A program made the position numbers and the translations under genes. A DNA stretch of 64,000 nt, from the NCBI GenBank assembly GCA_023409535.1, contig JAEYGZ010000039.1, positions 372,001 through 436,000 of the forward strand, in the 5' to 3' direction. The stretch's first letter is position 1. Every line of letters starts with the position of its first letter. The DNA is from Bacillota bacterium. Lineage in GTDB: Bacteria > Bacillota > Clostridia > Lachnospirales > Lachnospiraceae. Below the pieces are notes generated by a model. The model searched no databases. It was not told where the DNA came from and worked only from the letters and a program-made list of their open reading frames with translations. Shown in pieces: positions 1-9,528 of this stretch.

Positions 1-1
1 T

Positions 2-1666
2 TACTTTGCGCAGCACATGCATAACTGCGACCTGGTTAACCTGGAGGAAATGCTGCAAAACGGTACGGTGATCAGTGATACCATGATCGAGAAGCCGCAA
101 AGCTTTTCCACTGCCTGCAACATCGCGACCCAGATCATTGCCCAGGTAGCCAGCAATCAATACGGCGGACAAAGCATCAGCCTGGCACATCTGGCTCCCT
201 TTGTGCAAATATCGAGAGAAAAAATATATAAAGAGGTAATTGATGAAATAAAGATACTTGATTGCACCGTTAGTGAGGAGCAGATCAGTGAGATCGTCGA
301 AAAGAGGCTTCGTAAAGAAATCAATAAGGGGGTTCAGACAATCCAATATCAGGTTATTACCCTCATGACTACCAATGGGCAGGCACCGTTTCTCACTGTT
401 TTCATGTATCTTAACGAAGCGGCGGATGAACTTGAGAAGAAAGACCTGGCAATGATTATCGAAGAGACACTGAGACAGCGTTATCAGGGGGTTAAGAATG
501 AAGCCGGTGTTTGGGTGGCCCCCGCATTTCCCAAGTTAATTTATGTTCTGGAAGAGGACAACATTGAGGAGGGCACCGAATATTATTATTTAACGGAGCT
601 CGCGGCAAAATGTACTGCCAAGAGGCTTGTTCCCGACTACATATCCGAGAAGAAAATGAAGGAATTAAAAGAAGGAAACTGCTTCCCTGTTATGGGCTGC
701 CGCAGCGCGTTAAGCCCCTGGAAGGACGAAAACGGTGACTATAAATTCTACGGACGGTTTAACCAGGGCGTTGTTACCCTGAATTTGGTTGATATTGCAC
801 TATCCTCCGGCGGGGATATGGAGAAGTTCTGGAAGATATTCGACGAACGCCTTGCTCTTTGCTATCAGGCACTGATGTACCGTCATAACCGTCTGAAGGG
901 CACCTATTCCGATGCTGCTCCAATTCTCTGGCAGTATGGTGCGCTGGCACGCCTGAAAAAGGGTGAAACTATTGATAAGCTGCTGTATGGCGGCTATTCA
1001 ACGATTTCTCTCGGCTATGCAGGATTGTACGAATGCACGAAGTATATGACAGGAAAATCCCATACGGATCCGGAAGCGACTGATTTTGCCCTTAATGTGA
1101 TGAAATATATCAATGATGCCTGCGACAATTGGAAGGCAGAAACCAATATCGGTTTCAGTCCCTATGGTTCACCGATTGAGAGCACCACCTATAAATTTGC
1201 CAAGTGTCTGCAGACACGCTTTGGTGTCATCAAAGGAATCACGGATAAAAGCTACATCACCAACAGCTATCATGTACATGTTTCAGAGAAGATTGATGCC
1301 TTCTCCAAGCTGAAGTTTGAAGCCCAGTTTCAGGCGCTCTCCAAGGGAGGAGCAATCAGCTATGTAGAAGTGCCGAATATGCAGCATAATATCCCTGCAG
1401 TCCTTCAGGTAATCCGGTTTATCTATGATAATATTATGTATGCGGAATTGAACACCAAGAGCGATTATTGCCAGGAATGCGGCTTCGACGGTGAGATTCA
1501 GATCATTACGGACAATGACGGTAAGCTGGTATGGGAGTGCCCCAAATGTGGCAACCGGAACCAGGATAAAATGAATGTGGCAAGAAGAACCTGCGGTTAC
1601 ATCGGTACCCAGTTCTGGAACCAGGGAAGAACGCAGGAAATTAAAGAAAGGGTGCTTCATCTCTAA
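2..1666 (+). CDS. nrdD: Anaerobic (class III) ribonucleoside-triphosphate reductase, 5' end cut by window
   Basis: Reduces ribonucleoside triphosphates to deoxyribonucleotides with a glycyl radical under anaerobic conditions; cytosolic. The reading frame is open to the left edge (codons for YFAQH precede the first visible ATG at 17), so the true start lies outside the window and only the C-terminal 550 or so residues are present. The C-terminus carries the two CxxC pairs of the family's zinc site (CQECG and CPKCG) and the glycyl radical loop RTCGYIGTQFW, whose Gly after the Cys carries the radical. The upstream catalytic core motif HNCDLVNLEEML is also typical. The stop is 1 base before the nrdG start, so the two are co-transcribed. 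Identification is secure. Confidence 0.97.
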   Translation, partial: YFAQHMHNCDLVNLEEMLQNGTVISDTMIEKPQSFSTACNIATQIIAQVASNQYGGQSISLAHLAPFVQISREKIYKEVIDEIKILDCTVSEEQISEIVEKRLRKEINKGVQTIQYQVITLMTTNGQAPFLTVFMYLNEAADELEKKDLAMIIEETLRQRYQGVKNEAGVWVAPAFPKLIYVLEEDNIEEGTEYYYLTELAAKCTAKRLVPDYISEKKMKELKEGNCFPVMGCRSALSPWKDENGDYKFYGRFNQGVVTLNLVDIALSSGGDMEKFWKIFDERLALCYQALMYRHNRLKGTYSDAAPILWQYGALARLKKGETIDKLLYGGYSTISLGYAGLYECTKYMTGKSHTDPEATDFALNVMKYINDACDNWKAETNIGFSPYGSPIESTTYKFAKCLQTRFGVIKGITDKSYITNSYHVHVSEKIDAFSKLKFEAQFQALSKGGAISYVEVPNMQHNIPAVLQVIRFIYDNIMYAELNTKSDYCQECGFDGEIQIITDNDGKLVWECPKCGNRNQDKMNVARRTCGYIGTQFWNQGRTQEIKERVLHL

Positions 1667-1667
1667 T

Positions 1668-2195
1668 ATGAATTACGGGGAAATAAAAAAATATGATGTT
1701 GCTAACGGCGAAGGGGTAAGAGTTTCCTTATTTGTGTCAGGCTGTACCCACTATTGCAAGGGCTGCTTCAATGAAGAAACCTGGGATTTTGCATTTGGAA
1801 AGCCCTTTACCGAAGAAACGGCAGCTGAGATAGCGGAAGCACTTGCGCCGGATTATATCAGCGGATTGTCCCTTCTTGGCGGGGAGCCTTTCGAGAAGCA
1901 TAATCAGCGAGCCCTGCTGCCGTTGTTAAAGTCCATTAAGCAGCTGTACCCGCGGAAGAATATCTGGTGTTATACAGGATATCTCCTTGATCAGGAGCTG
2001 CTTCAGGAGAGCCGGGCAAGATGTGAGTATACCGATGCAATGTTAAGCTGTATTGATGTGCTGGTGGATGGTGAATTTGTACAAGAATTGAAGGATATCA
2101 GCTTACCGTTTCGCGGCTCTTCTAACCAAAGGATTATCGATGTGAAAAGTTCGCTTGAGCGTAATTGTGTTATCTTATATCAGCTGAAAAGTTAA
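1668..2195 (+). CDS. nrdG: Anaerobic ribonucleotide reductase activating protein (radical SAM)
   Basis: Uses S-adenosylmethionine and a [4Fe-4S] cluster to install the glycyl radical on NrdD. The 175-residue protein has the radical SAM cysteine motif CTHYCKGC (C-x3-C-x2-C) near residues 25-32, followed by the LLGGEPF glycine-rich SAM-binding segment. The frame is open further upstream to 1575, but that part overlaps nrdD; the ATG at 1668, 2 bases after the nrdD stop, gives the family's usual N-terminus and length. Small class III activases such as this one lack extra ferredoxin domains. It forms a two-gene operon with nrdD, closed by the hairpin at 2219. Confidence 0.96.
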   Translation: MNYGEIKKYDVANGEGVRVSLFVSGCTHYCKGCFNEETWDFAFGKPFTEETAAEIAEALAPDYISGLSLLGGEPFEKHNQRALLPLLKSIKQLYPRKNIWCYTGYLLDQELLQESRARCEYTDAMLSCIDVLVDGEFVQELKDISLPFRGSSNQRIIDVKSSLERNCVILYQLKS

Positions 2196-2218
2196 GAGTA
2201 AATAAGTAATTTAAATAA

Positions 2219-2251
2219 CAACACCCCGCTATGCATCATGGCAGGGTGTTG
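2219..2251. terminator. Hairpin between convergent nrdG and heparinase-like gene
   Basis: Arms CAACACCC and GGGTGTTG are perfectly complementary with extra G-C pairs inside. A T-rich stretch follows on the + strand. It sits between two converging genes and could stop transcription from both sides. Its loop (TATGCATCATGGCA) resembles that of other hairpins in this window (see findings). Confidence 0.7.
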
Positions 2252-2277
2252 TCATTTACTTTGCTTAACAGGATTGG

Positions 2278-4137
2278 TTATGCAATCGTCATTTTTATTT
2301 CCTTCTCCTCGGCAACAATAAGGATTCGATAAATCTCATGTTCCCATGCAAGCTTCAGGCGGGGGTCACTTACCGGTATTTCTTGGATATCGTGAACGCT
2401 TCCGCCTTCCAGCTTCAGAGTGCCCAGGGCGCCGATTGTAAGTATTGTATTCTCACCGGATAACTGTACTTCGGGCTTCTCATAGGTCATGAGACTAAGA
2501 ATTACCTGATCTGAATTTCCTGCCGTATCAAGAGGATCCGGTGTATCAGTATTATCCCGGAAGGAGAAGGAATCCTGAATAACAATTTCCTTTTCTTTTA
2601 TCAAGGTAACATGACGGTGATAATCCCGCAGCCTGCATTCTCTCGGGTAAGCTCCTGCGATATTCATTGCTATCTCACAGACGGTATCGCTGAGGTGATA
2701 GCGAACGTCCCGTGCCTCAAATTCCTCACCATCCATTTGCATAATACCGTTGACGGTGGGAAGGTTATGATAGGCGGACTGCATGGTCCATATTTCATAC
2801 CGCTGGAGTGAAAAGGTCTTCCTGGTATAGCTTTCTACGCCCACATCAATGAACATGGGCTTACCATCCTTATATACGGTAAAGCTGCCGGTATCATTGT
2901 GGTTATGGCTGTCCCCATTGTTACCTGCTTTGACCGCAACATACAGATGCGCATCCCGTGCGATAAATACACCGACACTGGGATAACAGATGTCGGTATA
3001 TTGCACGGGCTCTGAGGTATCACAGGCCTTGATCTCCCTTATGGTGAAAGCGTTCTGCAGGCGGTAATATAGATTGTTTTCCGAAGGGATAAGTAAGGAA
3101 TTTGGCAGATCTGCTTTAAAGTCAGTTGCGGCAAAGCGGGCCATCGCTTCCATTCCGATCCGTCCGGCGAACAGGAATTCCCTGACACCGGCCCGGCCGG
3201 CAACGGTGGAGCAGTCAGCAAAATTCACATAGTATTTGCCGCTGATATGTGCGTTGAATATGTAGGCTGCAATGTTTTTAATCTTTTCAACATGGTAGAA
3301 GGGCAGAAATAAATTTCGTGTTATGTGATTGCAGATTTCCATGACATTAAACAGGCAAAGGCCCGCATGGCGGTAATACTGTGCCCCCTCATCGCAGCAT
3401 CCGTCGATACCATATTCCGCAAGAAAATAATCGACGCTTCTGCAGGCTTTTAGAAATACCTGATGATTAACAGCCTGATCCTCACTTGTAAAAAATACGG
3501 ATAACAGTACGTTCTGGGTACACCATATGGTCCAGTTATTCATCGGCTCCCTGCCGTTGCCCATCCACCAGAAATGGCTGTTCAGATAGGGCAGATAGAT
3601 ACGCTGGTGCAGTTCGTGGAGAATTCTTTTGGTGATAAAAGGGCTGATGTTGTCCAGGGGACTTTTCATAAGGTAATATACGGTACTGAGAATTGCCCCG
3701 GTTTCGCAGGCAAACAGGTCCAGAACAGGAGCGGTTGCATCGGGCAGCGGCAGCTGGGGGGTATCGCGGACATAGGAATTGTGAGGCGGCAATTGCCAGG
3801 CGCTTTCTTCACAGATGGAGAAGATTCCGTTAATGATATCGTCCAGAAACCGGCCTTTGTTCTCGGCGCATTCCGCAAGGACCAGGGCATCTAAGGCATG
3901 TCGCTTTGAGAAATATTTGTTTTCATAATTAACCCGGTTCCCGGTTCGTAAAAAATCCATGAAATCGGCTGCAGACAGCTGCGGGTACTCAAAATGAAGA
4001 TATGCTTCCCCAAGCGCAATGGTTTTTTCCTTCCATTCAGAGTCCAGTGAATCCCAGGAGGAGCGGTCGGTGATAGAAGGATAGGGATGAAATTCATGAA
4101 AGGATTGTTTGTAATGCTCGGCAACTTCAGAAAACAT
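2278..4137 (-). CDS. Heparinase II/III family polysaccharide lyase-like protein
   Basis: Lyases of this family cleave uronic-acid-containing polysaccharides by beta-elimination, leaving an unsaturated uronyl end. The 619-residue protein has the expected helical N-terminal toroid (about 1-360) and C-terminal beta-sandwich. The family's signature region NNGDSHNHNDTGSF followed by IDVGVESYT and QSAYHNLPTVNG is at about 405-465, including the His-Asn-His cluster of the active site. No signal peptide is seen, so it probably works in the cytosol on imported oligosaccharides. It is the last gene of a leftward run kinase-regulator-lyase (25-base gap to the regulator). The rightward GH88 enzyme is a logical partner because it acts on unsaturated uronyl products. 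The exact substrate (host glycosaminoglycan, pectin-type or other) cannot be told from sequence. Confidence 0.85.
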   Translation of the reverse strand: MFSEVAEHYKQSFHEFHPYPSITDRSSWDSLDSEWKEKTIALGEAYLHFEYPQLSAADFMDFLRTGNRVNYENKYFSKRHALDALVLAECAENKGRFLDDIINGIFSICEESAWQLPPHNSYVRDTPQLPLPDATAPVLDLFACETGAILSTVYYLMKSPLDNISPFITKRILHELHQRIYLPYLNSHFWWMGNGREPMNNWTIWCTQNVLLSVFFTSEDQAVNHQVFLKACRSVDYFLAEYGIDGCCDEGAQYYRHAGLCLFNVMEICNHITRNLFLPFYHVEKIKNIAAYIFNAHISGKYYVNFADCSTVAGRAGVREFLFAGRIGMEAMARFAATDFKADLPNSLLIPSENNLYYRLQNAFTIREIKACDTSEPVQYTDICYPSVGVFIARDAHLYVAVKAGNNGDSHNHNDTGSFTVYKDGKPMFIDVGVESYTRKTFSLQRYEIWTMQSAYHNLPTVNGIMQMDGEEFEARDVRYHLSDTVCEIAMNIAGAYPRECRLRDYHRHVTLIKEKEIVIQDSFSFRDNTDTPDPLDTAGNSDQVILSLMTYEKPEVQLSGENTILTIGALGTLKLEGGSVHDIQEIPVSDPRLKLAWEHEIYRILIVAEEKEIKMTIA

Positions 4138-4162
4138 GTAAATTCCTCCAATATTATTTTAT

Positions 4163-5764
4163 TTATTCAATGTGATTAATAAAATCCCTCGGTGAAACCC
4201 CGGTAACCTTTTTGAATACACGGCTGAAATAAAAGGCGCTTTCAAAGCCGAGAATATCGGAAATTTCATATATCTTCAGCTTACCGTCATTCATTAATCT
4301 TTTGGCGGCCTCTATTTTGTTCTGGTTAATATAATCCGTAAAACCGGTATCATTATATTTGGAAAAAAGAACGCTGAGATAATTGGGGCTGATATTAAAT
4401 ACATCTGCGACCTTATTCAGCGTGAGCTTTTCCTCCACATGATCGCTGATATATTTTTTTACATTGTTCACTATATGGTTCTTATAATCCTTATTGTGCT
4501 TTGCGAAGCTTTCACAAAGACCGTCCCGCAGTTCGGCCAGCCATTCTACGATCTGATCAACGTTAGTCATTTCATAAAGAGACCGGTACCCGTTATTTTT
4601 GTACTGAAATATTTCAGATACAATCTTTTCTCCGTTATTCAGAAGAGAAAGGGACAGGTAGAGAATATTTCCGGCGGCATCCAGGGCTTGAACATAATGA
4701 GTCTGATGCTTTTCAAATAATTCAATCACCGAGGTAAAGATGTCATAAAGGGCCTTTTCATCAAATTCGGCATAAGCCTTTCTGATCTCTTCTTTAAATA
4801 AGGACATATTAAATACATTTTTCAGCGGTTTGATACAGGAGGTGTCATCAACAAAAAGAACAGGCTTCTCTAAGGAGCTATGAGAGAAGATCTGCTTCGC
4901 ATCCTGGAACGAGGATGCAATCTGCATCGGTGAAGTAACCACCGCGCCGACACTTGCAAATATCGTCACGCTATAATAATTATGGAGCATGGCGGAGACC
5001 TGCTCAATGGTATTGCCTAGTACCTCTTTATAATTCCCCGCCGTATTTTTATCCAGGAAGAAAACAATGGCAAAGTGCTTTATATCCAGGGATAGAACAT
5101 GACAGGGAGTATATTTGGCCGTCAGTTCGCGCACGATCTGAAGGCTGCTGGTATACATATTCAATCGCTGATCCGCAGACATGTCATTTATCTTCTCACT
5201 GTGAATTTCCACATAACTGGCAACATAAGCCTCATAATTGAAGCTAATGTTAAGGTTCTCAGACTGTGTTTTAAAGTGATGATCCGATTCAAACAGGTTG
5301 AAAATAAGCCGCGTGAAAAACTGTTCCTTTAACAAATAGAGGCTGCTCAGGGAAGGGGAGTCCTTCACGGAGGTCTGCCAAAGGCCGGACACCTTAATGA
5401 GTACCCGCTTTATTGCAGCATCGAGAACCTCCGGAGTAAGCTCAAGCTTCACAAGATAATCAGTTACCTGATAGGTAATAGCTTCCTTCACCAGCTGAAA
5501 TTCTTCATAGCTTGTCAGAATGATAAATACAGGTAATACCCTTCCTTCCTCCCAGCACTTTTTTGCGAGCTCAAGTCCGCCCATCACAGGCATTTTGATA
5601 TCAGTGATAACAATTTCGGGAGAGTATTCATTGATCATGTCATAAGCCGCTGCTCCGTTCATGGCAGTCCCGACAATATTAATATCGTAATTACTCCAGT
5701 TTACCATGGATTTTATTCCTGCCTGAACGAGGGGTTCATCATCGGCGATTAATAAATTCAACAT
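4163..5764 (-). CDS. Two-component response regulator, YesN/AraC type
   Basis: DNA-binding regulator phosphorylated by the neighbouring kinase. The N-terminal receiver domain has the acidic pair DDE at 8-10, the phospho-acceptor Asp55 in IVITDIKMP and a Lys in the usual beta-5 position (LVKLELTPE). A 300-residue middle region of the YesN type follows. The C-terminal 100 residues hold two AraC-type helix-turn-helix motifs (LTLNKVADVFNISPNYLSVLF and KIYEISDILGFESAFYFSRVFKK). It lies 39 bases after the kinase gene and 25 before the lyase. It is likely to activate the divergent importer operon, whose upstream region contains a direct repeat (7923-7947). Confidence 0.94.
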   Translation of the reverse strand: MLNLLIADDEPLVQAGIKSMVNWSNYDINIVGTAMNGAAAYDMINEYSPEIVITDIKMPVMGGLELAKKCWEEGRVLPVFIILTSYEEFQLVKEAITYQVTDYLVKLELTPEVLDAAIKRVLIKVSGLWQTSVKDSPSLSSLYLLKEQFFTRLIFNLFESDHHFKTQSENLNISFNYEAYVASYVEIHSEKINDMSADQRLNMYTSSLQIVRELTAKYTPCHVLSLDIKHFAIVFFLDKNTAGNYKEVLGNTIEQVSAMLHNYYSVTIFASVGAVVTSPMQIASSFQDAKQIFSHSSLEKPVLFVDDTSCIKPLKNVFNMSLFKEEIRKAYAEFDEKALYDIFTSVIELFEKHQTHYVQALDAAGNILYLSLSLLNNGEKIVSEIFQYKNNGYRSLYEMTNVDQIVEWLAELRDGLCESFAKHNKDYKNHIVNNVKKYISDHVEEKLTLNKVADVFNISPNYLSVLFSKYNDTGFTDYINQNKIEAAKRLMNDGKLKIYEISDILGFESAFYFSRVFKKVTGVSPRDFINHIE

Positions 5765-5803
5765 ATAATAACCATGCCTTTCTGTAATGCCTGCATCTCA
5801 GAG

Positions 5804-7642
5804 TTAGTTTAACGGTTCTTCCTTGGAAGGATCCGTTTGAAAGGGCAATAATATGGATACCGTCGTATATTTGCCTGGTTCGCTTATCACGGACAAACCA
5901 TAGTTGTTGCCGAACTTATACTGCAAGCGCTTGTGAACATTACTGATTCCAATTCCTTGAAAAAAGGACGCTTCGATCGTTTTCTCACTGTCCAGCAAAT
6001 GCGCCGCGACTTCCGGGTCCATACCCACTCCGTCGTCAGTAACGTCAATATGAATATCCGTATTCTTATCCTGATAGATATGAATATCGATGCTTCCGGC
6101 GCTCCCTTTCGGCCCCAGACCATGAAAAATGGCGTTTTCCACAATGGGCTGCAGGGTGAAATTCAAGATATAGCAGGAAGTCAAGGCTTCCTCCTCAATA
6201 TGATAGTTTAAGGTTATCGTCCCGCCGTAGCGGTATTGCTGAATGGTGAAATAATCATTTAATAAGGAGATCTCATGATTTAGATCAACCAGATTCGTTG
6301 TTCCCTTAGAGATATCTTTTAATAACCTGGATAGGGCGGTAGTCATTTCTGCAATACCGGGTGCATTCTGTATGGTAGCCATCCATTTGATCGTGTTCAG
6401 GGTATTATATATGAAATGCGGGTTAATCTGGCTTTGCAGTATCTTGTATTCATAATCCTTCTTTTGTCTCTCATCTTCAATTCTTTGATTCATCAAGGAA
6501 TGTATATTTTCCGATAAATCATTGATATTCTTCCCGATATCCCCAAGTTCATGCTCCCATTCCGTGGAAGGATCCCTTTCAAAATCGCCGTTTTCAATGC
6601 GTCTCATACGTGTTTGAAGCATCTGAACAGGAACATTCACTGTTTTTGACAGAAATAAAGAGAGGACAATGCCAATCAGGCTGGAAGCAGCAACGATTAA
6701 TAATACGATGAGAAAGAAGGTCTGATGAATACTCTTTGATAACTCCGACTCATCCAGACATTCCGTGACGTACCAGCCGTCGGTACCCAGAGGACGGGTT
6801 ATCATAAAGAAGAACTCTTCACTGTTACCGGGACTGCGGACCTTTTGTATCTTCGTATCTTTGCTCAGCGCGATACCGGAAAGATCTTTTATTGTTTCAT
6901 ATTGGCCGGAATAAGAAACTAAGGTATTATTCTCATACTGATATTGGTAATCGTTGATCTGAAAGAAAAAACGACTGTCTGCCTGCGACAGGTAATTGTG
7001 TATCGGGCCGGTAATAACCGTTGGGGACATTTCCGTAAATATATAACCGATCTCATCTGCTTTGTAGGGGTGGCCGATCGGATGCACGAAGGGGATCATC
7101 GGAACCTTTTTGGTGGTGAAAAACGGGTCTGTTAATATTCCTGTTGATGCTTCGCCCGAGTTAATATGAAGTGTCTCAAAGTACGGAAGGGACAGGATTG
7201 CATCTGCGGAGACAGCGATAGTGGAATAGGGCGATTCGACAACCTGAATGATGTCGCTCCGGAATTTGCTGATTACCACGAAGCGGATTAACTGGGAAGG
7301 CAGCGAGGCGTTTGACGTATAGGTTTCCATGACAAAATCATGCGCCTCCCGTTTTTTACTGTTATTCTCGGTCTCCCCCTCCATTACGAAATTCTTGATT
7401 TTGCTGCTGATCTGGCAGGACCGGATAAAGCCTTCAATGCCGTTTATATTGGAGTCAATGGAGGAACACAGGAAGGAAAGCTTCGTCTCAGAGGTTTGGA
7501 TAAGGGTTCTTTGAATATTGTCAGACACAACAAAATAGCTGACGGATGTTATAATTGCACTTATTATGACAATCAGCGAAATGGTACTTAAGATGATCCG
7601 GCCGCGTATCGTATGAAAGGATCTGCGCAGTATGTTTTTCAT
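5804..7642 (-). CDS. Sensor histidine kinase, YesM type
   Basis: Membrane kinase that probably senses extracellular sugar or binding protein and phosphorylates the regulator at 4163. From the N-terminus (612-residue form): first membrane segment at about 16-40, a roughly 260-residue extracellular sensor, second membrane segment at about 308-332, HAMP linker, then the His_kinase domain with the phospho-acceptor His in QINPHFIYNTLN (about residue 409) and an ATPase domain (NAIFHGLGPKG, DDGVGMD, GIGISNVHKRL). The frame also has an ATG at 7654, but the ribosome site GGAGGT lies inside that upstream codon context, directly before ATG 7642, so I chose 7642. First gene of the leftward operon. Confidence 0.93.
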   Translation of the reverse strand: MKNILRRSFHTIRGRIILSTISLIVIISAIITSVSYFVVSDNIQRTLIQTSETKLSFLCSSIDSNINGIEGFIRSCQISSKIKNFVMEGETENNSKKREAHDFVMETYTSNASLPSQLIRFVVISKFRSDIIQVVESPYSTIAVSADAILSLPYFETLHINSGEASTGILTDPFFTTKKVPMIPFVHPIGHPYKADEIGYIFTEMSPTVITGPIHNYLSQADSRFFFQINDYQYQYENNTLVSYSGQYETIKDLSGIALSKDTKIQKVRSPGNSEEFFFMITRPLGTDGWYVTECLDESELSKSIHQTFFLIVLLIVAASSLIGIVLSLFLSKTVNVPVQMLQTRMRRIENGDFERDPSTEWEHELGDIGKNINDLSENIHSLMNQRIEDERQKKDYEYKILQSQINPHFIYNTLNTIKWMATIQNAPGIAEMTTALSRLLKDISKGTTNLVDLNHEISLLNDYFTIQQYRYGGTITLNYHIEEEALTSCYILNFTLQPIVENAIFHGLGPKGSAGSIDIHIYQDKNTDIHIDVTDDGVGMDPEVAAHLLDSEKTIEASFFQGIGISNVHKRLQYKFGNNYGLSVISEPGKYTTVSILLPFQTDPSKEEPLN

Positions 7643-8042
7643 CGTTACCTCCATTCAAAAACAAGAATTATGAGAATATTCTAGCACAAGGAATGACCTT
7701 TTGAAAGGCATGACAGCACAGGAAATCGGATGGAAGCCAAACTCAAATAAATAATGCAGGATTGTCAAAAATATTATATCTTTTTAAAATCCAATAAAAG
7801 GGAAAGAGGTATATTGAATGAAATATAAAAATTATCCATGTAATAAATAAGGGATAATCTATATACTAAAAGAACAATAATTCTTCCGGGTGAATTTACT
7901 CCGCACGGAATAAATGCCGGCACGGATAATCGTTCGGGCGGATAATCCTCCGGAAGGATGAACAGTTCTATAGGATTATTAAGTCCTTAAGGATTGTGGG
8001 TAATACATGTAATACATAAATTAATGTAAAGGGAGGATTTTT
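7643..8042. promoter_or_regulatory. 400-bp divergent control region of the uronide locus
   Basis: Holds the promoters and operators of the leftward kinase operon and the rightward importer operon. Visible elements are a direct repeat CGGATAATC at 7923-7931 and 7939-7947 (16-base period), an inverted partner GGATTATT near 7973, and short palindromes such as ATCCTCCGGAAGGAT. No clean -35/-10 pair was found, as expected for an activator-dependent promoter. No open reading frame of note lies here. Confidence 0.5.
7923..7947 (+). promoter_or_regulatory. Direct repeat, candidate response-regulator site
   Basis: Two exact copies of CGGATAATC start 16 bases apart, about 100 bases before the binding-protein gene. 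Tandem half-sites are typical for AraC-type regulators, and one is encoded divergently at 4163. Binding is an inference. Confidence 0.4.
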
Positions 8043-9398
8043 ATGAAGAGAAAGTTTTTAGCCATCCTGTTATCCGTAACAGTATTGGCAGGTATTTTAT
8101 CAGGATGCGGTACAGCAAAAACAGAGACACCGGGCAGTGATACAGGTACAGCAGCTCCTACACAGGCAGCAGCTACAGAGGCACCTGGAACAGAGGGAGA
8201 ACCGATTACATTAAAATGGGCTATCTGGGACAAAGACATTACACCTTATTGGGAAGCTTTAAAGGAAGCTTATGAATCAACACATTCCAATGTTACCATT
8301 GAATTAACGGATTTGGGTTCTACGGATTATATGACAGTCCTTGCTACGGAATTATCAGGAAGCGGTTCTGATTTTGACGTGGTTACCATCAAGGATGTGC
8401 CCGGTTATGCGACCTTAGTATCCAAAAACACCTTGGAATCGCTTGACAGTTATATTTCTGAAGCCGGTTTTGATTTAGACCTGTATGGTGGTGTTGACAG
8501 TCAGATCAGAGTAAACGGAAGCCTTTATCAGCTTCCTTTCAGAAATGATTTCTGGGTTCTTTACTACAACAAAGATATTTTTGATGCGGCAGGAGTTGCT
8601 TATCCTGCCAATGACATGACCTTTGAGCAGTATGATGCGCTTGCAAGACAGGTAGCTAATCCTGCCTTCGGTTCCCAGGTGTATGGTGCCCATTATCATA
8701 CCTGGAGAAGTGCGGTTCAGTTATTTGGTGTGCTTGACGGTCAGCACTCTATTCTGGACGGCGATTATGAGTTCTTCAAGCCTTATTATGAGATGGTATT
8801 AAAAGAAGAAGATGATCAGATCACCAGAAATTACGCTGATCTGAGTGCGGAAGGATTACATTACTCCGCAGCCTTCTCCGGTGGGGATGTTGCGATGATG
8901 AATATGGGTTCCTGGTTCATTTCAACCTTGATCTCCAATATTAAGAGCGGCGAATATGATGCTTCCCTCTGCGGCAACTGGGGCATTGTAAAATATCCTC
9001 ATGCAGAAGGCGTGGAATCGGGATCCACACTTGGAACCATTACCGGTCTTGCAGTCACAAGCGTATCCGATCAGAAGCAGGCAGCATTTGATTTTGTAAA
9101 ATGGGTATCCGGTGAAGAGGGTGCAAAGGTTATGGCCGAAACAGGTAATTTCCCGGCTCTCATGAATGATGCTACCGCGAGTATTATTGCCGGACTGGAA
9201 GGCTTCCCTGCAGATGATGCAAGTAAGGAAGCACTGAATGTATCCAACTTATACCTGGAGGTTCCGTATGCAGAGAATGTATCCGAAATCAACGATATTC
9301 TTGATACCTATCATAAATCCATTATGAATCGTGAGATTACGGTGGATGATGGTATTGCAAAAATGAATGAAGAAGTTGGCAAAGTATTGGGGAAATAA
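8043..9398 (+). CDS. Sugar ABC transporter solute-binding lipoprotein
   Basis: Extracellular receptor of a CUT1-type importer, anchored to the membrane by lipid. The 451-residue protein has a signal peptide ending in the lipobox ILSGC (Cys22). A Thr/Ala/Pro-rich linker follows, then a family 1 binding-protein fold with the motif YYNKDIFDAAGVAYPANDMTFEQYD at about 170-195 (typical PTTWDE-like region), and GEVA-like GGDVAMMNMGSWF. The start has the strong ribosome site GGGAGG 5 bases upstream. First gene of the rightward operon; the hairpin at 9423 separates it from the permeases and would favour a higher level of this protein. Ligand presumably an oligosaccharide with uronic acid, inferred from neighbours. 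Confidence 0.94.
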   Translation: MKRKFLAILLSVTVLAGILSGCGTAKTETPGSDTGTAAPTQAAATEAPGTEGEPITLKWAIWDKDITPYWEALKEAYESTHSNVTIELTDLGSTDYMTVLATELSGSGSDFDVVTIKDVPGYATLVSKNTLESLDSYISEAGFDLDLYGGVDSQIRVNGSLYQLPFRNDFWVLYYNKDIFDAAGVAYPANDMTFEQYDALARQVANPAFGSQVYGAHYHTWRSAVQLFGVLDGQHSILDGDYEFFKPYYEMVLKEEDDQITRNYADLSAEGLHYSAAFSGGDVAMMNMGSWFISTLISNIKSGEYDASLCGNWGIVKYPHAEGVESGSTLGTITGLAVTSVSDQKQAAFDFVKWVSGEEGAKVMAETGNFPALMNDATASIIAGLEGFPADDASKEALNVSNLYLEVPYAENVSEINDILDTYHKSIMNREITVDDGIAKMNEEVGKVLGK

Positions 9399-9422
9399 CT
9401 GAAAAATAAAGATGGTCTAACG

Positions 9423-9448
9423 TCAGGGCTGGCAGATACCAGCCCTGA
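9423..9448 (+). terminator. Intercistronic hairpin after binding-protein gene
   Basis: Perfect arms TCAGGGCTGG and CCAGCCCTGA around a 6-base loop, without a T-tract. This fits an mRNA-stabilising or partial-termination hairpin, as between malE and malF, rather than a full terminator. Confidence 0.65.
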
Positions 9449-9528
9449 ATTATCTAAAAGATGGATTAGCATAAATGAATAAAGGTTAGGAAAGGAGCAT
9501 AAGCCTTCTTGGGCTTTCGGATAGAAAA

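Noticed and set aside
1283..1660. Long open frame on the minus strand within nrdD.
   Set aside because: Antisense to a well-conserved gene region; the protein resembles nothing and there is no ribosome site.
3518..3532. CCATATGG in the lyase gene, similar to the core of the foldback element at 25061.
   Set aside because: Only an 8-base palindrome is shared, it lies inside a conserved coding region and no flanking similarity exists.
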